A stretch of DNA of 64,000 nt, from assembly GCF_011388195.1 (NCBI RefSeq), contig NZ_CP049990.1:744001-808000 (forward strand), written 5' to 3'. This DNA comes from Pusillimonas sp. DMV24BSW_D (lineage in GTDB: Bacteria; Pseudomonadota; Gammaproteobacteria; Burkholderiales; Burkholderiaceae_B). The notes under the pieces were generated by a model that worked only from the letters and a program-made list of their open reading frames with translations, did not search any database and was not told the origin of the DNA. Below, in pieces: positions 21,204-31,540 of the stretch. The first letter of the stretch is position 1; each line of letters begins with the position of its first letter. The position numbers were made by a program, and so were the translations under genes.

Positions 21204-21439
21204 TGGCGCTCCATAGCTGGCGCAAAGTAGTAATGAGAAATTGGTCGCGCTGGATCGGAATTTCCTATGTGTTTGGCCACAATCGGCCAATAGCAGTCAG
21301 CGACTGTTATATTGATTATCTGGATCAAATGCTCGCGATCAGTGTGCCAACAGCATCAAACCAAGAAAAACGGGGGAACTGCCGAGGCAGGTCGCATCTA
21401 GTTCACTCGTTTTTCTTACCAGCACTTTGTCCAACTCTT

Positions 21440-21462
21440 AACAGCCAAAAGGCCGTTTTTTG
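21440..21462 (+). terminator. Possible terminator after the first HEPN gene
   Basis: ACAGCC and GGCCGT form a short stem (5 of 6 pairs) around AAAA, followed by TTTTTT. The stem is weak. The surrounding 298 bases between the two HEPN genes hold no other recognisable feature. Confidence 0.4.
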
Positions 21463-21501
21463 TTTGCCTCTTAAAACTAGTTTGCCGTCAGTCGCTCACA
21501 G

Positions 21502-22410
21502 ATGATCACGAACCTTCCTACTTCGGTTGACTTCTGCCAATCAGGAAATGAGCTTCTCAATTTTGCATGGGATGCGACATCGAACCTACTAACGGAATTT
21601 GATCAGGCCGACTACTACGGATTCGACAAGAGCGAGGTCTCTGACAAGTACTGGGCTGCGGCGCGCAGGACGCTGACCACCTCATTGACGATCGTTCAAC
21701 AAGGAGTCGAGCTGATCCTCAAAGGGAAGATCTGCGAAATCTCACCTTACCTGCTCCTGTCCGATCCTCCTTCGCGCTGGCCGTCTCCTTACGAAGGAGC
21801 ACCCATTGACTTCTCACAGTTCCGAACGGTAGATGCGCAAGATTTGGTTCGGATCTATGACACATTTTCTACAGCTCGGCTTAGCGAAGAGTTCTCCGAG
21901 CGATTTCACTCCTTGCGAGAGAAGCGCAATGCAATCATGCACACCGTCGGCGCGGGTGTTTCGGTTCAGGTAACCGAAGTCATTGAGGCCATCCTCTACA
22001 TGCACAAAGCGTTGTTTCCATCCGAAAACTGGGCGACCACGCGACGAGAGTTTCTTATGAACTCGCCAGACTCCGAACTCGGCAGTGGTGAGTACGCTAC
22101 AAATAGAGCTTGCTGGGAGTTTTCGATAGTCAGAGAACTACTTGAACCCGCTCAGATACGGTATTTCATGGGAGTCAACAAGAAGCAACGGGCATATCTG
22201 TGCCCAGCATGCCTCGGCGACGCAAACACTGACGCAGGATTCGAATTCAAACTCGCGGTGCTTCGGCCGAAGAGCCCGACAGCGACGCTTGTTTACTGCC
22301 CCGTCTGCGATGCTGAACATCAAGTTATTCGTGAGGATTGCGCAGAGGATGGCTGCCTAGGTAATGTCATCGCCGAAGACGGAGGCTGCTGCCTCACATG
22401 CGGCCGCTAG
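21502..22410 (+). CDS. HEPN-like protein with C-terminal zinc-ribbon cysteines
   Basis: 302 residues, family not recognised by name. The N-terminal ~170 residues are helical with an RX4H motif in EKRNAIMHTVG (~R142), preceded by a long helix RTLTTSLTIVQQGVELILKGK, the layout of a HEPN fold. The C-terminal ~75 residues carry four cysteine clusters: CPAC (~234), CPVC (~267), CAEDGC and CCLTC at the end, suggesting one or two zinc ribbons for nucleic-acid binding. Gene order and orientation match the first HEPN gene. Ribonuclease or toxin activity is inferred from the motif only. Confidence 0.65.
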   Translation: MITNLPTSVDFCQSGNELLNFAWDATSNLLTEFDQADYYGFDKSEVSDKYWAAARRTLTTSLTIVQQGVELILKGKICEISPYLLLSDPPSRWPSPYEGAPIDFSQFRTVDAQDLVRIYDTFSTARLSEEFSERFHSLREKRNAIMHTVGAGVSVQVTEVIEAILYMHKALFPSENWATTRREFLMNSPDSELGSGEYATNRACWEFSIVRELLEPAQIRYFMGVNKKQRAYLCPACLGDANTDAGFEFKLAVLRPKSPTATLVYCPVCDAEHQVIREDCAEDGCLGNVIAEDGGCCLTCGR

Positions 22411-22685
22411 CCCTTCCAATATCGACCATTAGTAGTTTGGTGTCTGCCCCGGGTCAGTTTCAGCTATCAGACTATAGCTGCATTCGGCCAAAAAAAGTCG
22501 CTCATGTTTCCTCCATCGTGAACAGTCGTTAAAACGTTCTTGTTACAGGCTCAACAAATGTCCGCCGATCAGCACTATCATTGCATGTGCTGAGAGTCTA
22601 CCGGAGTAGGCTCGCCACCTGAAGCGGCTATATCAGCTACGAATGGAACACAGTAACGTACGAGCCCAATCAGACTGTCAAAAGT

Positions 22686-23441
22686 ATGGATTGCAATCCA
22701 GAGTCTCCACCCATCGCGAAGAAAGTTGTCAAGCGTGCGCAGCGTGACATTGAATTTGTTTGTCGACAACTCCTTCGATTCGCAAAAATGCCAGTCGATG
22801 AGCTGATGGCGTACCTGCGAAAGCATCCCAACGAATCCTTTTACCAGATTCCGCATCCCAAGAGGAATGGTCACATCCAATGCGGCAGCCTCGCTTGGAA
22901 AAGGTTAGGGGCGCTCACGGATATAGTCCTCGATCTAGATCGAGGACTCGCCCGCCGCGTTGGCCGCCAGCGCGCTAGAAGCGCGGTGATTGATGCCTTC
23001 GTAAAGCGCGTGTTGCAGGAGGCTCGTGAGGACAATCAGGAAACTGCGGTGTTGCTGCTTCAAGACACCTTGGCGGCATTGAGACAATCCCTGATCGTCA
23101 CTGAACACTACCTGCCATGTGTACTGTTTCCAGATGGTGCGCCAGACGAATTCCGAGTTGGGCCCGTTACTTTCACTCGGAGAGGAAGGTTCTTCAAAGA
23201 TAGAAGGTTGCTGCTTAGGCGCAGCGTCGAAGCAGAGGCAGCGGCTCATATCAAGTATGTGAATGCAGCAGTTGCCCGAGGATTTCCGCGAGAGCGTGCA
23301 TACAGCGAAGTTGAATCACAACGACTCGTTCGTAAGCTTCAGGCTCGTGCTATCAAGACTTACCGGGGATATCCATGGATTGCAAGCGTCAAGGTGACTG
23401 ATTGTGATAAAGAAACCTCTAAAGATGTCAATGCCGGTTGA
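22686..23441 (+). CDS. N-terminal part of a probable HEPN protein, cut by an IS21 insertion
   Basis: 251 residues, not recognised on their own. The last codons, including the stop, come from the edge of the insertion sequence. Removing the IS with one CCGG copy lets the frame run on 12 residues (ANIKSVLSAPLR) to a stop at 25400-25402. One base later another frame carries GPVGTENWYEALMRGSYELA into the HEPN ORF at 25446, so I think this is the front half of a ~450-residue protein, inactivated by both the IS and a 1-nt shift. The C-terminal YPWIASVKVTDCDKE block would precede the HEPN core. This is inference; it could be an independent small gene. Confidence 0.55.
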   Translation: MDCNPESPPIAKKVVKRAQRDIEFVCRQLLRFAKMPVDELMAYLRKHPNESFYQIPHPKRNGHIQCGSLAWKRLGALTDIVLDLDRGLARRVGRQRARSAVIDAFVKRVLQEAREDNQETAVLLLQDTLAALRQSLIVTEHYLPCVLFPDGAPDEFRVGPVTFTRRGRFFKDRRLLLRRSVEAEAAAHIKYVNAAVARGFPRERAYSEVESQRLVRKLQARAIKTYRGYPWIASVKVTDCDKETSKDVNAG

Positions 23442-23503
23442 AATCTGACCCATTTTCGTCGGAAGCGTCGGAGTAAAATTGACCCACCCCGGCATTCCGA
23501 AAC

Positions 23504-25284
<1,781 letters not shown>

Positions 25285-25445
25285 TATCGATGGCCAAAAA
25301 GCCACCATCATTGCCCAGATGGGTCAGATTTACTCCGACGGGGTGGATCAGTATTACACCGGCGCTAACATAAAGAGCGTGCTGTCCGCGCCGTTGAGAT
25401 GACGCTTCGGGGCCGGTTGGCACGGAAAATTGGTATGAAGCATTG

Positions 25446-25982
25446 ATGCGTGGCTCCTATGAACTAGCAGTTTTCGGTTCTGCTTTGACACCGATCGTCG
25501 ACCCCGTAGAAATCCAGCACCTTGACCAGAGACTAATCGATGCAATTAATTGGTTTGGAGACGCGGCTACGGATTCAAATGCTTCAGCGAGTATCGTTAA
25601 ATACGTATCAGCGATCGAACGATTGTTCTTCGGAAAATTTGAGCCAGGACGTACAAAAATATTTGCAGGCCGGGTTACGAGTGTTCTGGATGCGTTCGGC
25701 TGCGATGAGAATCACTGTGTTCATGAGCAGGCGCTAGCCGTCTATAAAACTCGTTCGGCCTTAGTGCATGGTGACAACTTCCCTACAGAAGATGAGTTGC
25801 ATAAAATCGAACGCCTTGCAGCAGCACTGAGCCGAATGTGCCTACTATGTTCAACGCAGCTTTATCCTATGATGTCGCAGGCATTTGACAACCCCGATCC
25901 GACGACGCTAGAAGAGGTCATGAAACGTATTGGCATCGAAGGATTAGACTGGCTGGCAGAGGCATCTGGCTTCAGCAAGTGA
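25446..25982 (+). CDS. HEPN-domain protein, probably the C-terminal half of a split gene
   Basis: 178 residues from ATG 25446. Contains a helix IDAINWFGDAATDSN and IVKYVSAIERLFFG that align by eye with RRALRWYRLGIDAS and TYFWFALEIVAEF in the first HEPN gene of the island, then the RX4H motif in KTRSALVHGD (~R102). The frame stays open upstream to 25398 without a start codon, reading GPVGTENWYEAL, which looks like protein. So the ORF is likely the C-terminal half of the gene interrupted by the IS21 element plus a frameshift. If translated alone it would still contain the full HEPN core. Confidence 0.6.
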   Translation: MRGSYELAVFGSALTPIVDPVEIQHLDQRLIDAINWFGDAATDSNASASIVKYVSAIERLFFGKFEPGRTKIFAGRVTSVLDAFGCDENHCVHEQALAVYKTRSALVHGDNFPTEDELHKIERLAAALSRMCLLCSTQLYPMMSQAFDNPDPTTLEEVMKRIGIEGLDWLAEASGFSK

Positions 25983-26134
25983 CACCATTGGCGCCTTGGC
26001 ACAGGGGATTGGTGGTCTTTACTTCTCTATTCCCTCTATTTCCAAACCGCTCTTTACTAAGAGGCACTCGTTGGCTTCAATCGGCCAAGACCCGACATTC
26101 ACCTCACGTACGTACTGGCACTGAGATAAGTAAA

Positions 26135-26614
26135 TTACAGGCTACGGTGCGCAGGCGTGGCTCGGGAGACCAGGCTAGACTTCGCCGAAGCGCGTTCTTG
26201 GCTTCGGCTGTCTTGAGCCTGAAGAATCCGAGGGAGGCTGTCTTCAATCCAATCCGCAAGCTCTCTGACTTTTTCAGCCGCCTCGCGGCCAAGCGGCGTC
26301 AGACGATATTCCACATGCGGCGGGACCACATCGAAGGCAATTCGGTCAACCAATCCATCGCTCTCCAGCCATTGCAAGGTCTGCGCGAGCATCCTTTCGC
26401 TGACACCACCGATGGCGCGCCGCAACTCACTGAAGCGATGAACGCGAGTCTCCAGCACAAGCAGAACCAGTACGCCCCATCGGCTGGTGATGTGTTTGAG
26501 CACCTCACGCGATGGGCACGCCTCAACGAGAAGCTCTCCGCGGCGCATTCTATTTAGCAACGTTGGCTTGAGCTCGAGGCGCAGTTGCTCATCGGTTTTG
26601 ACACTTACGTTCAT
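26135..26614 (-). CDS. HxlR-family transcriptional regulator
   Basis: 159 residues. A winged-helix domain of HxlR type runs from CPSREVLKHITSRWGVLVLL through HRFSELRRAIGGVSERMLAQTLQWLESDGLV to VEYRLTPLGREA; the single conserved cysteine before the first helix is the usual redox- or aldehyde-sensing residue in this family. A Ser/Arg-rich tail follows. It is divergent from the quinone-oxidoreductase gene, 71 bp away, the same arrangement as ytfH/ytfG in Escherichia coli, so it probably controls that gene. Confidence 0.88.
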   Translation of the reverse strand: MNVSVKTDEQLRLELKPTLLNRMRRGELLVEACPSREVLKHITSRWGVLVLLVLETRVHRFSELRRAIGGVSERMLAQTLQWLESDGLVDRIAFDVVPPHVEYRLTPLGREAAEKVRELADWIEDSLPRILQAQDSRSQERASAKSSLVSRATPAHRSL

Positions 26615-26685
26615 GTACGTACTTCCAAAAAGTTAGTGTAAACATCATACTACTACCTTGATTAATCACCGAATCAGGAAAAACC

Positions 26686-27537
26686 ATGAGAATCGCAATT
26701 ACCGGCGCCTCCGGCCAGCTCGGCCGCCTCATCATTGAACGGCTACGCACCAAAGTGCCCAGCAGTGATATCGTCGCTCTTGTCCGCACGCCCTCCAAAG
26801 CCACGGACCTGGGTGTGGAAGTGCGCGAGGCGGACTACACCCGCCCCGACACCTTGGATAAAGCCCTCGCCGGCGTCGATACGCTCTTGATGATTTCGGG
26901 TAGCGAAGTCGGCCAACGCGTGGCACAGCATCGCAATATCATCGACGCCGCCAAAAAGGCCGGCATCAAGCGCGTGGTGTACACAAGCTTGCTGCATGCA
27001 GAGCGCTCCACGTTGAGCCTGGCTCCCGAGCACGTCGAAACCGAAGCGCTCCTGAACGCCTCCGGGCTGAGCATCACTCTGCTGCGCAACGGGTGGTACA
27101 CCGAAAACTACACCGCCTCCGTCGGACCCGCCGTGGCGAATGGTGCGTTCATCGGCAGCGCAGGACAAGGCAAGATTGCTTCAGCCCCACGCGCGGACTA
27201 TGCAGATGCAGCAGTGGTTGTGCTGACTACTGCTGGCCACGAGGGCAAAACCTACGAGCTGGCCGGGGACTCTGCATATACCTTGGCTGAACTGGCTGCC
27301 GAAATCTCGCGCCAAACCGGCAAGGACATCCCCTATAAGGACTTGCCTCCCGCCGATTACACGGCAGCGCTCACCGCAGCGGGCCTTCCCGCGCCATGGC
27401 CTGAGGCGCTGGCTTCTTTTGATGTGGAAGCGGCCAAAGGTGCACTGTTCGATGAGGGCCGTGCGCTATCGACGCTTATTGGGCGACCCACCACGTCGCT
27501 GAAAGACTCGGTAGCCGCCGCGCTCAAGCAAGCATGA
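26686..27537 (+). CDS. NAD(P)H:quinone oxidoreductase, QorB/YtfG-like SDR
   Basis: 283 residues of the atypical SDR/NmrA family. The dinucleotide-binding motif is at the extreme N-terminus (ITGASGQLGRLIIERL); GVDTLLMISGSEVGQRVAQHRNIIDAAKKAG is the QorB-type continuation, and the family-typical YTENYTASVGPAVANGAF follows. It reduces quinones with NADPH in the cytoplasm. Its last codons overlap the methionine aminopeptidase start (ATGA), so the two are co-translated, and a divergent HxlR regulator lies upstream. Confidence 0.88.
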   Translation: MRIAITGASGQLGRLIIERLRTKVPSSDIVALVRTPSKATDLGVEVREADYTRPDTLDKALAGVDTLLMISGSEVGQRVAQHRNIIDAAKKAGIKRVVYTSLLHAERSTLSLAPEHVETEALLNASGLSITLLRNGWYTENYTASVGPAVANGAFIGSAGQGKIASAPRADYADAAVVVLTTAGHEGKTYELAGDSAYTLAELAAEISRQTGKDIPYKDLPPADYTAALTAAGLPAPWPEALASFDVEAAKGALFDEGRALSTLIGRPTTSLKDSVAAALKQA

Positions 27538-28328
27538 GTATGCAGCTTGTTTCCATTCATACGCCTGAGAAAGTAGCCATGTCCAGGCGGGCTGGCCACC
27601 TGGCAGCCGACGTACTGCGGATGATTACCGAACACATTAAGCCTGGCATGACGACGGATGCTATCGACCAGTTGTGCAATACGTACATTGTCGAAGAGCT
27701 GCAAGCTATCCCAGCGAACGTGGGTTACAACGGTTTTCCTAAGACGGTATGCACGTCCGTCAACCACGTAGTCTGCCACGGCATCCCATCAGCCAAACAA
27801 CTAAAGAAGGGCGATATCGTGAACGTCGACGTTGCCATTATTAAAGACGGCTGGTTTGGCGATTGCAGCCGCATGTATTTTGTTGGTGAGCCCAGCCCGC
27901 TGGCCAAACGCCTGGTCGACACCACTTATGAAGCCATGCGTGCCGGTATTCGTGAAGTCAAACCGGGCGCTACCTTGGGCGACATTGGGCACGCAATTCA
28001 AACGGTCGCGCATCGTGAGCATTTCAGCGTGGTTCGCGAGTATTGCGGCCACGGCATTGGTCAGGTCTACCACGATGAGCCGCAAGTGCTGCACTACGGC
28101 AGGCGGGGCGAAGGCCTGCGACTAGAGACTGGCATGATTTTCACCATCGAACCCATGATTAACGCGGGCCGACGTGACATAAAGGAGCTATCGGATGGCT
28201 GGACCGTCGTCACCAGAGACCGCTCTCTTTCCGCGCAGTGGGAACACATGGTGGCGGTGACCGAAACGGGGTTTGAAGTTTTAACGCCATGGCCCGAGGG
28301 GTACGACCCGTACAGTGCTGTCGAATAA
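27534..28328 (+). CDS. map: Type I methionine aminopeptidase (accessory copy)
   Basis: 264 residues, normal length for the bacterial type I enzyme. The five metal ligands are placed as expected: Asp in VNVDVAIIKDG, Asp in GDCSRMYFVG, His in GHGIGQVYHDEP, Glu in FTIEPMINAG, and Glu in WEHMVAVTETG. The substrate-binding His is in VCHGIP. It removes initiator Met from nascent proteins. Because the essential copy is usually linked to rpsB, this island-borne gene is likely a second, accessory copy, co-transcribed with the quinone oxidoreductase. Confidence 0.9.
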   Translation: MSMQLVSIHTPEKVAMSRRAGHLAADVLRMITEHIKPGMTTDAIDQLCNTYIVEELQAIPANVGYNGFPKTVCTSVNHVVCHGIPSAKQLKKGDIVNVDVAIIKDGWFGDCSRMYFVGEPSPLAKRLVDTTYEAMRAGIREVKPGATLGDIGHAIQTVAHREHFSVVREYCGHGIGQVYHDEPQVLHYGRRGEGLRLETGMIFTIEPMINAGRRDIKELSDGWTVVTRDRSLSAQWEHMVAVTETGFEVLTPWPEGYDPYSAVE

Positions 28329-28487
28329 TTCTATGGCTGTCCATACATGCTACTTAGAATTATCGTTGCGTGGCACTGTCTGGGGCGACCGATTTAGGCG
28401 CGCGTGAACTTCGGCTTTGGGTCGAATAGCGTCTGATCATATTTTCATTCGACAACCTATCGGGTTTTCTTGAATATCAGCAAACTA

Positions 28488-28514
28488 AAACTCCTTTCCC
28501 TAAAAAAGGAGTTT
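28488..28514 (+). promoter_or_regulatory. Hairpin sequestering the integrase ribosome-binding site
   Basis: Perfect 10-base arms AAACTCCTTT (28488-28497) and AAAGGAGTTT (28505-28514) with loop CCCTAAA. The right arm contains the Shine-Dalgarno AAAGGAG of the recombinase gene starting at 28518, so the stem would hide it and keep translation low when read through from outside promoters. Confidence 0.7.
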
Positions 28515-28517
28515 GTC

Positions 28518-29144
28518 ATGAAACCGAATACTCACACCGCCTTGACGCACGAGCCTTGGAACAAGGGCAAACTCGTTGGGCAAAAAGCACCATTAAAGCT
28601 CAAGGACATCTGGGCTATCCGTGTCCGACTACAACTGTCAAATGATATCCGTAATCTTGCCCTTTTCAATCTCGCGATTGACAGCAAGCTACGAGCGTGC
28701 GATTTGGTGAAACTACGAGTCCGAGATATCGGACACGGAGAACACATAGCAACTCGTGCAATTGTTATGCAGCAGAAAACCCAACGTCCTGTGCAATTTG
28801 AAATTACTGAGCAAACACGCGAATCGTTGGTGACATGGATACGCTATAAACAGTTGCGCGCTGATGATTTCATTTTCTCAAGCAGGATTCACGCATCTTT
28901 GCACTTGTCGACTAGGCAATATGCTCGGATTGTAGATGCTTGGGTGACCGCCATCGGTTTAGATCCGACCACATACGGCACGCACACAATGCGAAGGACA
29001 AAGGCGTCATTAATTTACCGACGTACAAAAAATCTCAGGGCGGTTCAATTGCTACTTGGTCATACCAAGCTCGAAAGCACGGTGCGATACCTTGGTATCG
29101 AAGTCGATGACGCGCTGGAGATGGCAGAGCAGACAGAAGTGTGA
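28518..29144 (+). CDS. Short tyrosine recombinase/integrase
   Basis: 208 residues from ATG 28518 (MKPNTHTALTHEPWNKGK), picked because AAAGGAG lies at good spacing; the open frame upstream starts with TTG and has no such site. Only the catalytic domain is present, with no arm-binding domain: first Arg in SKLRACDLVKLR (~59), HxxR in GTHTMRRTKAS, the second His in LLLGHTKLES, and the nucleophilic Tyr in TVRYLGIEV. The family is a common FimB-like integrase found singly in proteobacterial mobile regions. It may mobilise part of this island. Confidence 0.88.
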   Translation: MKPNTHTALTHEPWNKGKLVGQKAPLKLKDIWAIRVRLQLSNDIRNLALFNLAIDSKLRACDLVKLRVRDIGHGEHIATRAIVMQQKTQRPVQFEITEQTRESLVTWIRYKQLRADDFIFSSRIHASLHLSTRQYARIVDAWVTAIGLDPTTYGTHTMRRTKASLIYRRTKNLRAVQLLLGHTKLESTVRYLGIEVDDALEMAEQTEV

Positions 29145-29519
29145 TATTTACTTACAATCAACCAGGACAGCAGTCGGGATGGTCGCTGTCCGGCCAGGAG
29201 CGGCCAGTCAAATATTCTGCGACGCAGTCGTCGGTAAGCAGTTCGACTCAAAATGCACGACCAAATCAGCCCGCATACATTCTTCATCCATCACGGTATG
29301 ACAAAAACTGCAGAAGCGATGGTGAAGAAATTAATAAATGAGATTAGCCATGTTATTAGCTAGCCAATGCTAATTTTGAAGCACTTGTACCATAATACCT
29401 ACGCAGCACATTGTTCTGGCGCCTTTCTGGGTGGCCATCAACGATTTTTCCTCTTTTCATTTGTATTAGTCTACGATTTATAAACATATTGTGAGTGAAA
29501 GTTATTTTCTGGGGGAGTG
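29145..29519. other. Intergenic region between recombinase and P-loop NTPase genes
   Basis: About 370 AT-rich bases with no convincing ORF. I see only a short inverted repeat (ATTAGC...GCTAAT around 29341-29374) and no homologous repeat of the hairpin near the recombinase. It probably contains the recombinase 3' end and the promoter of the NTPase gene. Confidence 0.4.
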
Positions 29520-31244
29520 ATGACTGTCGAACTCGTAAGAGCGGAAATACAACGATTTCTGGAAACAGACGATCGTATTGCCCTATGCTTGAGCGGGAAA
29601 TGGGGCGTTGGCAAGACTCACACGTGGGACACGTTACTTGCACAAGCATTTTCCACTGGGAACGTTAGTCCAGCGCGATATTCCTATGTGTCGCTATTCG
29701 GCTTGGAAAGCTTAGGAGATGTACGTCGTTCGTTGTTCGAGAATACGGTTGAATCTGCGGCATTTAAGCCTGCCCAACCTTTTCAACCCACTCTCAACAG
29801 GGTTTCCAATCGCCTATCACAGTTAGCATCAAAATGGCGTGCGGGAACAGGTGTTATCCGCGGGCTTCCAATCATTGCAGACTATAGCAGTCTTGTAGAA
29901 AAGGCGGGTTTTCTAGATGTGCGCGACCAAATCGTTTGCTTTGACGATCTGGAGCGCATGAGTGACAAGCTAGCTCTCAAAGATGTGCTTGGCCTGATCT
30001 CAATTCTAAAAGAACGGAAGCGATGTAAAGTCATCTTGCTGCTCAATAGTGAAGTGCTTACGGGCAACAATGATGAAGCCTTTCGGATTCAGCTTGAAAA
30101 GATTATCGACATAAAACTAGAGTTTTCTCCAACACCCATGGAGGCCGCTGCAATTGCAGTTCCCGATCAAACATCACAAAAATTTAAGTGGGTTGCGGAT
30201 AACGCTATTGCGCTCGGTATCTCGAATATAAGAACGATATTCAAGCTCCTGCGTATCGCCAACCGTTTAGAAGAGATTCTTTCGAGCTATGATGAGCGGA
30301 TTCTGAAACAGGCTATCCATAGTGCCTGTTTGTACGGATTCGCCCTGTACCAGCCTACTGATGCTCCACCTATAGAAAAAATCGTCAACTCTACACCCTG
30401 GGCTCACTTGTTCGCAAAAGAAGAGGCAAAAACACCCGAAGAAAATCGCTGGTTGGAACTACTGGATCGCTACGACTATGGTAGTACCGATGCTTTCGAT
30501 TTGCAGGTGCTAAGTAGCTTAAGGCAAGGGTATTTTGATGTTGTTGGTTTGAAGCGGGAGGCGGAAATATCCGCTGCAAATCTTATTTTGCAGGATCACG
30601 ATAAGTCATTCACGGAAGCCTGGGACCTCTATCACGATTCATTCGACGAAAATGATGAGGAGTTTGCTTCAAGACTAAAACAGTCAATTCGCGACAATGC
30701 CGCCGCGATAAGCCCGGCGAATCTCTCGGCGTCAATTGCAGTACTGAAAAAAATTGGTCGCGCCGATGGTATTAGCGATGTAATCAAACAGTACGTCAAC
30801 AGCCGCAACGAAGACAAGGTATTCTGGAGTGGCGACGAATTCGACCCGCATTGTTCGATAGACGACCCGGACGTCCAATCCGCTTTTGCCGAGAAGGCAA
30901 CTGAGTTTGAGGACGACAAACATTTGCCGGATGTATTGGCTGGTATTGTCCGTACTAGCGGCTGGAGCGAGGGCACACTAAAGTTCATCAATAGCCACAG
31001 CGAACAAGACCTATACGAACTCCTGAAGCAGCTCAAAGGCGAAGAGCTTCGCCTAGCAATTTATGGACTCACCAATTTCCGGAGGATTAGTAACGCCGAT
31101 GAACTAATGCAGAGCATTACGACGAAAGCCATGGCGGTGTTGCAGAGAATTGGCCAAGAAAGTCCAATCAATCGCTCCAGAGTCGAAAAGTTTGGCATCG
31201 CTGTACCCAGCAGTGATGTGGTCGACAGTACGCAGATTGACTGA
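29520..31244 (+). CDS. P-loop NTPase (KAP/AAA-like), unassigned
   Basis: 574 residues from ATG 29520; GTG 29517 overlaps the ribosome site GGGGGAG. The N-terminus holds Walker A LSGKWGVGKTH (~24-34) and the Walker B IVCFDDLERMSD (~138-149), followed by CKVILLLNSEVL, as in KAP-type and related STAND-like NTPases. The rest (~240-574) is helical, acidic and without predicted membrane segments or a known effector domain. KAP NTPases are frequent in anti-phage and plasmid-linked loci, so a defence function is plausible but inferred only. Base composition is visibly AT-richer than the core genes. Confidence 0.65.
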   Translation: MTVELVRAEIQRFLETDDRIALCLSGKWGVGKTHTWDTLLAQAFSTGNVSPARYSYVSLFGLESLGDVRRSLFENTVESAAFKPAQPFQPTLNRVSNRLSQLASKWRAGTGVIRGLPIIADYSSLVEKAGFLDVRDQIVCFDDLERMSDKLALKDVLGLISILKERKRCKVILLLNSEVLTGNNDEAFRIQLEKIIDIKLEFSPTPMEAAAIAVPDQTSQKFKWVADNAIALGISNIRTIFKLLRIANRLEEILSSYDERILKQAIHSACLYGFALYQPTDAPPIEKIVNSTPWAHLFAKEEAKTPEENRWLELLDRYDYGSTDAFDLQVLSSLRQGYFDVVGLKREAEISAANLILQDHDKSFTEAWDLYHDSFDENDEEFASRLKQSIRDNAAAISPANLSASIAVLKKIGRADGISDVIKQYVNSRNEDKVFWSGDEFDPHCSIDDPDVQSAFAEKATEFEDDKHLPDVLAGIVRTSGWSEGTLKFINSHSEQDLYELLKQLKGEELRLAIYGLTNFRRISNADELMQSITTKAMAVLQRIGQESPINRSRVEKFGIAVPSSDVVDSTQID

Positions 31245-31540
31245 TAAATTTAATGGCGCATGTGTCCGCTACGGGTCGAAAGCCGCCCGTCCGCTCACGA
31301 CCCATTGCTGACGCTCGATTTCTGCTGAGTAACGTCAGCCTGGAAGCGGTTGGTGAGAGTCGTGCACTCAACGCATGCTCTCAACTGTATAAGTTCATCG
31401 GGGACAAGCAATCTCTCAGACTCGACAATAGAGGTCCAAGTGCACTTTTGATCTTGTAAAAACCACAGAGTCTACCCAGCAACGCAAGATGCTTAATATC
31501 GTAAAGCACGCTACGCAGCGCGACGCCCTTGCGCCCTTGG
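31245..31540. other. Intergenic gap between the P-loop NTPase and the SEC-C nuclease
   Basis: Roughly 300 bases between two convergent genes. Short open frames cross it but have no ribosome site or homology I can recognise. No repeat or clear terminator is visible. Confidence 0.4.

Noticed and set aside
22411-22685. Regulatory RNA in the gap between HEPN genes
   Set aside because: No terminator-bounded stem or recognisable family; only scattered short repeats.
31253-31459. Small plus-strand ORF between NTPase and nuclease genes
   Set aside because: Starts inside a gap with no ribosome site and low similarity to protein composition.
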